Positions 1 to 5,554 are shown, counted from the stretch's first letter. The stretch is DNA of 5,928 bases from Heliobacteriaceae bacterium (GCA_031267015.1 JAIRZW010000148.1:1-5928); one strand, 5' to 3'. Notes: generated by a model not told the origin, from the sequence alone. Numbers and translations: made by a program.

Positions 1-769
1 AGGCTTCGATTGATTTTTTCGGCTGTTCAGCATAGGACAATTTTTTCGCTTGGACAAAAAGCGATTTTAATTCTTTATCTTCGGGGATTATTTCTTGTTT
101 TGGCGGCTCAGGCGGAAGTTCAACAGGTACTGCTTCGGCCGGTTGTGCAGCGGGTGCCGAACCCTGCGGAAACTTAACTAAAAACTGCGGATTTACATTT
201 TCTTCGTTATATTTATAGTCAATTTGCTGTAAAAACAGCGCTTCGACCCAGTTTTCAACGACTTTTGAATCCTTGTTAAGGGTTTCGGAAATGTACTTGT
301 CGAGGATGGTTGAGGCGTTTTTAAGGTTTGATTTGACAAGGCGGATGTTCGGGTTGTCTTTTGAAACCTGCGTTTCAATGAGGCTCAAATAGCCTTGAAC
401 TTCGTCTCTTAAGTCTTGCGGGGTGCCGATTGCAACGGCTGTATTGTTGAAATCTTTCAGGATTTGGGCAATATTAATGGTAGCATTTTTTACTGCGTCA
501 GCAACCGGTACGGCTTGCGGCTGTATCGGGCTTTGAAAAGCGGAATTTTGGCGGACCTGGCCCTGAATCCGGTCGCGCATTTTCTGCCATCCGTCCTGAT
601 TGCTTTCTTCTGTATACTGAAGCCCGCGGCTTTTGGAGTTTTGGGAGGATTCTTCTTCACGTTGGGTTTGGGCAGGTGAATGTTCCTCGTCCTGCTTTTG
701 TTTAACGAAGTTTCTGCCGTCCTTAAAGACGTATGGCCGCTGATACACATTATTTAAGTTCAACCCCAT
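1..769 (-). CDS. Partial hypothetical protein, possibly the N-terminal part of a TPR protein
   Basis: This open frame starts at the ATG complementary to 767-769 and runs off the left edge after 256 codons, so the C-terminus is missing. A weak ribosome site (AAAGG) lies 8 bases upstream of the ATG. Residues about 22-90 are polar, rich in Gln, Glu and Ser, and look disordered. Residues about 90-185 look helical, with regular hydrophobic spacing (for example IAQILKDF and VVENWVEALFLQQIDY). Residues about 200-230 form a Pro/Ala/Glu linker. The last visible stretch (KELKSLFVQAKKLSYAEQ) resembles the first helix pair of a TPR unit, so a tetratricopeptide domain may follow; this is inference only. 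There is no signal peptide or membrane segment. It is divergent from the pilin-like gene. Codon usage and the unbroken 256 codons support a real gene; the function is unknown. Confidence 0.75.
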   Translation of the reverse strand, partial: MGLNLNNVYQRPYVFKDGRNFVKQKQDEEHSPAQTQREEESSQNSKSRGLQYTEESNQDGWQKMRDRIQGQVRQNSAFQSPIQPQAVPVADAVKNATINIAQILKDFNNTAVAIGTPQDLRDEVQGYLSLIETQVSKDNPNIRLVKSNLKNASTILDKYISETLNKDSKVVENWVEALFLQQIDYKYNEENVNPQFLVKFPQGSAPAAQPAEAVPVELPPEPPKQEIIPEDKELKSLFVQAKKLSYAEQPKKSIEA

Positions 770-900
770 TTGTTAAACCTTTCTTACTCGCTCGCCCGCG
801 CTTCTACTGCCCAAGTCTATACTAACAATTTACTACTTTTAATTTTATTTGTGCTCATACTTTTGGAGGATATCTTGATATTTAAGGGGAAATTTCAAGA

Positions 901-914
901 TGTCAAGCTTGACA
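901..914. repeat. Perfect 14-bp palindrome, candidate operator
   Basis: TGTCAAGCTTGACA is its own reverse complement over all 14 bases. Its right half is the TTGACA -35 hexamer of the pilin promoter, so a dimeric regulator bound here would block RNA polymerase. The symmetry also places a TTGACA on the minus strand. The regulator, if there is one, cannot be named from the sequence. Confidence 0.5.
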
Positions 915-937
915 AACTTCGAATTCTGTTATACAAT
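909..937 (+). promoter_or_regulatory. Sigma70-like promoter of the pilin-like gene
   Basis: TTGACA (909-914, a perfect -35) is followed after 17 bases by TACAAT (932-937, five of six matches to the -10). Transcription should start near 944, leaving a leader of about 27 bases before the ATG at 971. An ACAA-N4-TTGT inverted repeat (933-944) spans the -10 and the start point. The module closely matches the distal asd promoter at 4438-4466. Confidence 0.75.
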
Positions 938-957
938 CACTTGTGGTTACATTTCGT

Positions 958-965
958 AAAGGAGG
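958..965 (+). promoter_or_regulatory. Strong Shine-Dalgarno sequence setting the pilin start
   Basis: AAAGGAGG lies 5 bases upstream of the ATG at 971. It decides the start: the same frame is open back to 770, but this site and the promoter at 909-937 fall inside that extension. Confidence 0.85.
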
Positions 966-970
966 AAAGT

Positions 971-1663
971 ATGAGAAAGTCAAATTTATGTCGTCTGGAT
1001 TGCTTCGCCCTACGGGCTCGCAATGACGTTAGAGGTTTTACGCTTGCGGAAGTTTTGATTACCTTAGGAATTATCGGCGTTGTAGCGGCGCTGACTTTGC
1101 CGTCTTTAATTCAAATATATAGAGAAAAAGTTATTATAACAAAAGTCAAGAAATACTATTCTGTTTTATCACAAGCACACCAGCGTGCGGTGGAGGAATA
1201 CGGAGACCCGGCAAATTGGGATTTAATTGCTAATAATAGTATACCGGGTGCAAAAAATATGGCTGAAAAATTTATCCCTTATTTACAAGTTACAAGCAGC
1301 AAACCTGCAAGAGCAGGATATGAAGTGACTTTACAAAACGGCGATAGGATTCTCTTTGAAGTCCGCAGTGCGGATTGCACTGCCGTGAGAGGAACAGAAG
1401 AATTACGAAAAGGCTGTGGTTTGCTATACTTAGCACCATACAAAACAGTATGGGCACAAAAAGACGGTATAGATATATTTGGCTTTATTTTGACACAGAA
1501 TAGGATAATTCCGCGCGGAGTTCCCGGGGATAATATGCCCTTTCCGAGTTACTGTACAAAATCCGGCGGTCTTGCTTGCACGGCTTGGGTGCTTTACAAT
1601 GAAAACATGGATTATCTGCGTTGCAGCGGCTTAAGCTGGAATGGCAAGACTAAGTGTAAATAG
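971..1663 (+). CDS. Type IV pilin / type II secretion pseudopilin-like protein
   Basis: A 230-residue protein with a class III prepilin signal. A 22-residue leader ends in Arg-Gly, followed by FTLAEVLITLG with the conserved Glu at position 5 of the mature protein (E27). The hydrophobic N-terminal helix runs to about residue 48. In this family a prepilin peptidase cuts after Gly22 and methylates Phe23, and the helix anchors the subunit in the inner membrane before assembly into a pilus or pseudopilus. The C-terminal domain has six cysteines (136, 149, 195, 203, 218, 229) that could form disulfides outside the cytoplasm, and ends in a WNGKTKC motif. I associate this large Cys-rich C-domain with Gastranaerophilales. 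Oddity: leader residues 8-19 are encoded by a palindromic repeat. No other pilus genes are nearby, so it is probably an orphan (minor) pilin; the assembly partner is unknown. Confidence 0.88.
   Translation: MRKSNLCRLDCFALRARNDVRGFTLAEVLITLGIIGVVAALTLPSLIQIYREKVIITKVKKYYSVLSQAHQRAVEEYGDPANWDLIANNSIPGAKNMAEKFIPYLQVTSSKPARAGYEVTLQNGDRILFEVRSADCTAVRGTEELRKGCGLLYLAPYKTVWAQKDGIDIFGFILTQNRIIPRGVPGDNMPFPSYCTKSGGLACTAWVLYNENMDYLRCSGLSWNGKTKCK
993..1027. repeat. Palindromic repeat element inside the prepilin leader
   Basis: An imperfect inverted repeat with nested arms: GTC/GAC (993-995, 1025-1027), ATTGC/GCAAT (999-1003, 1020-1024) and GCCC/GGGC (1007-1010, 1014-1017) around a TAC loop. Its GC content is above that of its surroundings. 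It resembles the dispersed repeat found in many bacterial genomes that reads, on the other strand, CATTGCGAGCCC...GCGAAGCAATCC. Here it lies in frame inside the pilin gene and encodes RLDCFALRARND. Only one copy is visible in this window, so its dispersed nature rests on recollection of the motif. Confidence 0.65.
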
Positions 1664-1813
1664 CTTGTTCTTAGAGGAACTGTTTTTGCCTTCTTTTGTA
1701 TAAATAATATTGCCTGCCGGATAGTAATCCGTGTTGTCTGCTTTAACTCTTACAAAAAAAGTTTTTCCTACAAGTCAGGTGTCTGATGAAAAGTATCTTT
1801 TTTTCATTAATTG

Positions 1814-1822
1814 TGTTATTAT
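1814..1822 (+). promoter_or_regulatory. Candidate extended -10 promoter for ctpA
   Basis: TGTTATTAT fits the TGN-TATAAT extended -10 pattern with one mismatch in the hexamer. No good -35 lies 16-18 bases upstream, as is common for extended -10 promoters. Transcription would start near 1829, giving a leader of about 79 bases that contains the hairpin sequences. Confidence 0.35.
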
Positions 1823-1850
1823 GTAGAAAACTTCCTTTGCTTGCGGGAAC

Positions 1851-1866
1851 TTTCTCAGGTGAGAAA
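1851..1866 (+). promoter_or_regulatory. Hairpin in the ctpA leader
   Basis: TTTCTC-AGGT-GAGAAA forms a perfect 6-bp stem with a 4-base loop, 41 bases upstream of the ctpA start. Its left arm can instead pair with 1826-1835, so two structures compete. There is no U-tract after the stem, so it is not a terminator. It could be an operator or an RNA control element. Confidence 0.4.
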
Positions 1867-1907
1867 CGTCAAAAAATAAGTATTAAGGATAGAAGCAGGT
1901 ATAAATA

Positions 1908-3131
1908 ATGAGAAAATTTATGAAAAAAAGCGTATTAATTTTAAGCATATTTGCACTTTTGTCAGGCTGGGTAATCCGCGACAACGTATTCGCATACAGC
2001 CCGGTTGACCTCTATGACAATGTATGGCGGCTGATTAACGCCAAATTCGTTGACCAGACCAACAACGACCAGAATTGGGGCAAATGGCGCCATAAATATG
2101 ACAATGTTATCAGAACAAATGATGACGCTTACCTGGCTATAAACACCATGATTGCCAGCCTTAACGACCCTTACACGAAATTTCTCGACCCGAAAGAGTT
2201 TGCGGAAGAAACAAGCTCTATTAAGGGCTCTTTAAAAGGTATCGGGGTTCAAATCGGTGTCAAGGACGGAAAGCTTATGGTAATCGCGCCGATTGAAGAT
2301 ACTCCTGCCGAAAAAGCCGGACTGACTGCGGACGACGAGATTCTTGAAATCGACGGCGTAAGCACTAAAGGGATTACCGTTGACAAAGCAGCAGACAAAA
2401 TCCGCGGGCCTGAAGGCACTACCGTAACCCTGCTTGTCAAGCGCGGAAACGCGGAGCCGAAACTCTACACAATCGCACGCGCGGAAATTGAAGTTAAGTC
2501 GATTTCACAAAAAACACCTATGGATTTTAAAGTTCCCGATAATATTTCATATATAAGATTAAGTTCTTTCATAAGCAGAAACGCTACAAAAGAATTTGGC
2601 GACATTTTGAACAAAACAAAAGATAAAAACGGCTACATCATTGACCTTCGCTCAAATCCGGGCGGGCTTTTGACCAATGCTATTTATATTTCCGACATGT
2701 TCCTTGACGGCGGCACAATCGTCAGCACGGTTGACCGCGACGGGTACAAAGAAACCCAGCGTGCAACAAAAGGTGTTGCTACAACAAAACCTGTTGTCGT
2801 GATTATTAACAAGGGTTCGGCTTCTGCAAGCGAAATTTTTTCGGGCGCTATGAAGGACAACCGCCGCGCTGTAATCCTCGGCGAACAGTCTTTTGGTAAA
2901 GGTTTGGTGCAAGAGATTAACAAGCTTCCTTACGAGGCCGGGATTAACATCACAATCCAAAAATACCTTACGCCGAACGGCACTGATATTAACAAAAAAG
3001 GTATAACGCCTGATATTGTTGTCGAGCTTACCGAAGAAAACGTCAAAAACAAAGACGATATTCAACTCAAAAAAGCGATTGAAGTTTTGCAGAAAATGAC
3101 AAACGGTCAACAAGTGGTTAGTTATAACTAG
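1908..3131 (+). CDS. ctpA: C-terminal processing peptidase, S41 family (CtpA type)
   Basis: A 407-residue serine protease with a Ser-Lys catalytic dyad that cuts the C-terminal tails of envelope proteins. Residues 1-29 are an export signal: basic start, hydrophobic core VLILSIFALLSG and a likely cut after VFA29, so the mature enzyme acts outside the cytoplasmic membrane. A helical N-terminal region (about 30-100) contains LNDPYTKFLDP, typical of the family. The PDZ domain is at about 105-190, with the ligand-binding loop GIGVQIG at 111-117. The peptidase core follows, with DLRSNPGGLL at 246-255, nucleophile Ser306 in GSASASEI, general base Lys331 in SFGKG and Gln335 four residues later; the 25-residue Ser-Lys spacing matches CtpA/CtpB enzymes. 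The length is normal and no key residue is missing. ATG at 1908 follows an AGCAGG at 8 bases' spacing; ATG at 1920 is an alternative. It appears to be transcribed alone. Substrates cannot be inferred. Confidence 0.96.
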   Translation: MRKFMKKSVLILSIFALLSGWVIRDNVFAYSPVDLYDNVWRLINAKFVDQTNNDQNWGKWRHKYDNVIRTNDDAYLAINTMIASLNDPYTKFLDPKEFAEETSSIKGSLKGIGVQIGVKDGKLMVIAPIEDTPAEKAGLTADDEILEIDGVSTKGITVDKAADKIRGPEGTTVTLLVKRGNAEPKLYTIARAEIEVKSISQKTPMDFKVPDNISYIRLSSFISRNATKEFGDILNKTKDKNGYIIDLRSNPGGLLTNAIYISDMFLDGGTIVSTVDRDGYKETQRATKGVATTKPVVVIINKGSASASEIFSGAMKDNRRAVILGEQSFGKGLVQEINKLPYEAGINITIQKYLTPNGTDINKKGITPDIVVELTEENVKNKDDIQLKKAIEVLQKMTNGQQVVSYN

Positions 3132-3134
3132 GGC

Positions 3135-3163
3135 TTGACAATAAAAATCTTTCATGTTATAAA
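3135..3163 (+). promoter_or_regulatory. Sigma70-like promoter directly after ctpA
   Basis: TTGACA (3135-3140, perfect) is followed after 17 bases by TATAAA (3158-3163, five of six). It lies only 3 bases beyond the ctpA stop codon and reads into the AT-rich region, so the downstream genes need not depend on ctpA transcription. Confidence 0.65.
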
Positions 3164-3250
3164 AGTTATGGGGTAAATGTATATTTATAAGTCTTGTCTA
3201 TATGATAAGGCTTTCTCTTTTTAGTTTACAAGTTATGTAAATATACTGCT

Positions 3251-3279
3251 TTTGCATGATTTAACCAAAATCATATAAT
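3251..3279 (+). promoter_or_regulatory. Second promoter upstream of the kinase-like gene
   Basis: TTTGCA (3251-3256, four of six to the -35) is followed after 17 bases by a perfect TATAAT (3274-3279). Transcription should start near 3286. The element matches the proximal asd promoter at 4487-4515 in both boxes, in spacing and in the bases right after the -10 (GAT). Confidence 0.6.
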
Positions 3280-3295
3280 GATATAAGATTATCAT
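3256..3295. repeat. Cluster of alternating inverted ATGAT/ATCAT words
   Basis: ATGAT (3256-3260), ATCAT (3270-3274), ATGAT (3278-3282) and ATCAT (3291-3295) alternate in orientation, so any neighbouring pair can form an inverted repeat. The longest are ATGATA-N6-TATCAT (3278-3295) and the outer CATGAT/ATCATG pair (3255-3260, 3291-3296). The cluster overlaps the -10 box and start point of the promoter at 3251-3279, as an operator would. In AT-rich DNA some of this could be chance. Confidence 0.35.
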
Positions 3296-3512
3296 GTTAA
3301 AATTTAAAAAACAGATAATCAAATTTTTAATATCAATTAATAAAACAATAGCAACATCTAAGATTCCAATATTTTTAAAGAAAAATTTCAACCGTAAAAT
3401 AAGACGTCTGATAACAATAATCAATGTTCCGACTCTTTTATCTTTAAGGAAAAAATATAATATTCAAAACGCCCAAAACCAAAACTCTAAGCAGTTCAGT
3501 TCAATGATGTAA
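3294..3512 (+). CDS. Doubtful small basic protein, 72 aa
   Basis: A short frame encoding a very basic, Lys/Ile/Asn-rich peptide with blocks such as KKNFNRKIRRL. I recognise no domain. It has no Shine-Dalgarno sequence, and its ATG lies only about 8 bases after the predicted transcription start of the promoter at 3251-3279. It is in the same frame as the kinase-like gene: only the TAA at 3510-3512 and six sense codons separate the two. It may be a real leader peptide, a former N-terminal extension of the kinase-like protein cut off by a stop codon, or chance in AT-rich DNA. Confidence 0.3.
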   Translation: MLKFKKQIIKFLISINKTIATSKIPIFLKKNFNRKIRRLITIINVPTLLSLRKKYNIQNAQNQNSKQFSSMM

Positions 3513-3530
3513 GAGTTTGGCCTGACAAAT

Positions 3531-4427
3531 ATGTCCAAACTAAACCATTCTATAAATCAAAAAATTAAAAATAAAGAACCGTTAGGACAAGGCGTTGAGG
3601 GTGTTGTTTTTGAGATAAGCAGTGATTGGCTTATAAAAATACCTAAACTTTTGTATTATGTTTGCAACTGGTCAAGACCGCTTTTTTTCAAAAAGAGTTA
3701 TGCTTCTCTGCTTCTTTTGGCAGATTCCGGGTTTATTGCGTTAGAAGACGAATTTGAAGGTCGGAACTTCGGCCAGAAAATCGCTCTTAACCCTTATAAT
3801 ATCTCTATTATGAAAAGGGTTCGCGGAGAGCCCGTTAGATTAACTAATGATTTTAGTCATCAGGGAGCACAAGATTATCTTAATTTAATAAGAGAAATCT
3901 CAAATCTGCCGGAGGAAGCTTTTGAAGAATATTTTAAAGATATTAATATTTTATGTAACAAAGGATACTCTATAGATTATAATCCTCATAATCTGCTCTT
4001 TGACAGAGAAGAAAAAAGACTTAATGTTATTGATTTTATAAAATCACAGGAATCTAGCAGTAACAGTCAAATGATTGCTGCTATCGTTGATTTTGATTAT
4101 ATGCCTTTATATTATCAGTTTCTTAATATTGATGAAAAGAAAGAGTTATTGTATTTATTAAAAATAATTTATGACCGTATAACTAAAATAAAAGGAAATA
4201 TTGACGGTTATATTAAAAATGTAAATAAAATACCTAAATGGATTATGCATCCGCTTGTTTTAATTGCAGAGTTCCCTGAATTAATAGATATTAATGAGGC
4301 TGATATTGTTACGGCTGTGCAAAAAGTTCAGGATGAGCACAATAAAATTGATGATGAAATAAGAAATGCCGAACTGAACAGGTTAATAGAATATAATAAA
4401 AAATTCAAACCGGAAAAACGCATATAA
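3531..4427 (+). CDS. Protein-kinase-fold protein of unknown substrate
   Basis: A 298-residue protein with the landmarks of the protein kinase fold. A glycine-rich loop GQGVEGVV is at 19-26, and the ATP-anchoring lysine is K36 in WLIKIPK. A hinge-like segment ISIMKRVRGEP is at 91-101. A catalytic-loop sequence DYNPHN has Asp149 and Asn154 at the canonical +5 spacing, and IDF carries the metal-binding Asp168 in place of the DFG Asp. The HRD His-Arg pair is not conserved (YSID), and the region after D168 lacks a clear activation segment, so it is an atypical kinase. It could phosphorylate protein, a small molecule or an antibiotic-like compound. The last 130 residues are helical and charged. There is no signal peptide or membrane segment, so it is probably cytoplasmic. 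The ATG at 3531 has no good ribosome site. It is AT-rich in codon choice (many ATA, TTA, AAA) unlike ctpA and asd, suggesting an accessory or acquired gene. Confidence 0.8.
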   Translation: MSKLNHSINQKIKNKEPLGQGVEGVVFEISSDWLIKIPKLLYYVCNWSRPLFFKKSYASLLLLADSGFIALEDEFEGRNFGQKIALNPYNISIMKRVRGEPVRLTNDFSHQGAQDYLNLIREISNLPEEAFEEYFKDINILCNKGYSIDYNPHNLLFDREEKRLNVIDFIKSQESSSNSQMIAAIVDFDYMPLYYQFLNIDEKKELLYLLKIIYDRITKIKGNIDGYIKNVNKIPKWIMHPLVLIAEFPELIDINEADIVTAVQKVQDEHNKIDDEIRNAELNRLIEYNKKFKPEKRI

Positions 4428-4437
4428 AAATCGGTTC

Positions 4438-4466
4438 CTGACAAATTTCGAGATAATTTATACAAT
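4438..4466 (+). promoter_or_regulatory. Distal promoter of asd
   Basis: CTGACA (4438-4443, five of six) is followed after 17 bases by TACAAT (4461-4466). The start should be near 4473. ACAA-N4-TTGT (4462-4473) sits at the same place as in the pilin promoter. Over 39 aligned bases (907-945 against 4436-4474 in phase) about 30 are identical. Confidence 0.65.
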
Positions 4467-4486
4467 TACTTGTGTAAATAAATAGA

Positions 4487-4515
4487 TTTGCATTAAAGAA
4501 CCTTTGGTATATAAT
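4487..4515 (+). promoter_or_regulatory. Proximal promoter of asd
   Basis: TTTGCA (4487-4492), then 17 bases, then a perfect TATAAT (4510-4515). Transcription would start near 4522, only about 3 bases before the ribosome site GGGAG (4525-4529), giving a very short leader. It shares TTTGCAT and ATATAATGAT, at identical spacing, with the promoter at 3251-3279. Confidence 0.5.
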
Positions 4516-4535
4516 GATTCAAAAGGGAGTATGCA

Positions 4536-5552
4536 ATGAACAAACCAAACTTAGCGATTTTAGGGGCAACAGGGGTTGTCGGACGCGAAATTACAAAAAT
4601 AGTTGACGAGTTACAAATTCCGTATAATGAGATTAAATTCTTGTCCAGCGCTCGCAGCGCGGGTTCTGAGATTGAGTTTCAGGGCAGAAAATATATTGTG
4701 GAAGAATGTACGCCGGAATCGTTTGAGGGCGTAAACATTGTCATGGCGTCCGCGGGCGGCGCTGCAAGCAAACAGTTCGCGCCGGAAGCGGCAAAGCGCG
4801 GGGCGGTTTTTATTGATAATTCAAGCGCTTTCAGAATGCAGGAGGATGTTCCGCTCGTAATCGCGGGGGTAAATGATAATGATTTGAAGCAGCATAAGGG
4901 GATTATTGCAAACCCTAACTGTTCGACATCACAATTAATGCTTGTGCTAAAACCTTTACATGACCGTGCGGGGATTAAACGTTTAATCGTGTCAACTTAC
5001 CAATCCGTGTCAGGCGCGGGAATCGCTGCGATTAACGAGCTGCGCCAAGACACAGAAGCAAATCTTCAAGGTAAGCCGTTTGAGAATAAAGTTTTTAAAA
5101 AACCGATTTCTTTTAACGTGATTCCGCAAATCGACGTTTTCTGCGAAAACGGCTACACAAAAGAGGAAATGAAGGTTGATTTGGAAACCAAAAAAATCCT
5201 TCACCTCGACCCGAAAACTCCGATTTCGTGTACTGCTGTGCGGGTTCCGGTGTATGTAGGACACTCGGAAGCCGTTGACATTGAGTTTGGGGGCAAATGT
5301 AGTCCTGATGAGGCGCGGGAAATTTTGCGTAAGACTTTTGGAGTAAAAGTTATTGACAACCCTGAAAACTTTGAATATCCTACAACACGCGACGCGGCAG
5401 GGGTTGACCCTGTGTTCGCCGGCAGAATCCGCAAGTGTAACGCATTTGAGAACGGGATTTCACTGTGGTGTGTGGCTGATAACCTGCGCATAGGCGCGGC
5501 CCTCAACACTGTTCGTATAGCACAAAAAATTATTGAAATGGAGCTTTATTAA
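4536..5552 (+). CDS. asd: Aspartate-semialdehyde dehydrogenase
   Basis: A 338-residue cytoplasmic enzyme that reduces aspartyl phosphate to aspartate semialdehyde with NADPH, the branch point to lysine/diaminopimelate, threonine and methionine. The nucleotide-binding loop GATGVVG is at 10-16. The phosphate-binding arginine is R99 in SSAFR, the catalytic cysteine is C129 in NPNCSTSQL, and R236 and the general acid/base H243 lie in RVPVYVGHSE. The glutamine-containing TYQSVSGAG is at 154-162. Length and all key residues are normal for the family. The start follows GGGAG by 6 bases. It is preceded by two promoters. The last codons contain GGAG (5540-5543), which could serve as the ribosome site for the reverse transcriptase that begins 2 bases after the stop. 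The more usual downstream neighbours in many genomes are other lysine-pathway genes, so this neighbour is unexpected. Confidence 0.97.
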   Translation: MNKPNLAILGATGVVGREITKIVDELQIPYNEIKFLSSARSAGSEIEFQGRKYIVEECTPESFEGVNIVMASAGGAASKQFAPEAAKRGAVFIDNSSAFRMQEDVPLVIAGVNDNDLKQHKGIIANPNCSTSQLMLVLKPLHDRAGIKRLIVSTYQSVSGAGIAAINELRQDTEANLQGKPFENKVFKKPISFNVIPQIDVFCENGYTKEEMKVDLETKKILHLDPKTPISCTAVRVPVYVGHSEAVDIEFGGKCSPDEAREILRKTFGVKVIDNPENFEYPTTRDAAGVDPVFAGRIRKCNAFENGISLWCVADNLRIGAALNTVRIAQKIIEMELY

Positions 5553-5554
5553 AA

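Larger units (their letters stand above)
770..970. promoter_or_regulatory. Divergent intergenic region
   Basis: This 201-bp region separates the minus-strand gene from the pilin-like gene. The frame of the pilin gene stays open through most of it, but the promoter and strong ribosome site inside it argue that it is non-coding. It holds a short GC-rich patch near 790-800, then an AT-rich stretch, then a 14-bp palindrome and a sigma70-like promoter reading towards the pilin gene. I found no convincing promoter for the minus-strand gene. The minus-strand copy of TTGACA in the palindrome has only a poor -10 at suitable spacing. Confidence 0.6.
1664..1907. promoter_or_regulatory. Intergenic region and ctpA leader
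   Basis: This 244-bp gap lies between the pilin-like gene and ctpA. Just after the pilin stop, GTTC-N6-GAAC followed by TGTTTTTG is at best a weak terminator. A possible extended -10 element lies at 1814-1822, and two mutually exclusive hairpins lie at 1826-1866. A 47-codon minus-strand frame without a start covers 1631-1774 and may be a gene remnant. Confidence 0.5.
3132..3530. promoter_or_regulatory. AT-rich region upstream of the kinase-like gene
   Basis: This stretch of about 400 bases between ctpA and the kinase-like gene holds two sigma70-like promoters (3135-3163 and 3251-3279), alternating ATGAT/ATCAT words at 3256-3295, and a doubtful 72-codon ORF at 3294-3512. I see no tRNA, known riboswitch or clear terminator for ctpA. 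Confidence 0.55.

Noticed and set aside
193..750. Short frames on both strands within 193-750
   Set aside because: They are shadows of the partial minus-strand gene that runs from 769 to the left edge. Their translations are Pro/Ser/Lys-rich and lack ribosome sites.
770..970. N-terminal extension of the pilin-like protein to a 297-residue form starting at 770
   Set aside because: The extension spans a TTGACA-N17-TACAAT promoter and an AAAGGAGG ribosome site placed ideally for ATG 971. A prepilin leader of nearly 90 residues would be abnormal.
1540..1663. Pilin C-terminus as a variable repeat (target) of the reverse transcriptase
   Set aside because: No second, adenine-differing copy exists in the window, and the WNGKTKC ending looks like a normal conserved end of this pilin family. 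A target role cannot be supported without the template repeat.
1664..1695. Intrinsic terminator after the pilin-like gene
   Set aside because: The GTTC/GAAC stem has only 4 bp and the following U-run is short. It is too weak to call.
2249..3155. Minus-strand frames of 63 to 167 codons across ctpA
   Set aside because: They are antisense shadows of a well-conserved protease gene, with no ribosome sites or recognisable domains.
3521..3556. A third copy of the CTGACAAAT promoter module at the kinase-like start codon
   Set aside because: CTGACA at 3522-3527 matches, but the nearest -10-like TATAAA lies 23 bases downstream and the rest of the module is absent.
5010..5509. Minus-strand frames within asd
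   Set aside because: They are antisense shadows of asd, whose catalytic motifs are intact on the plus strand.
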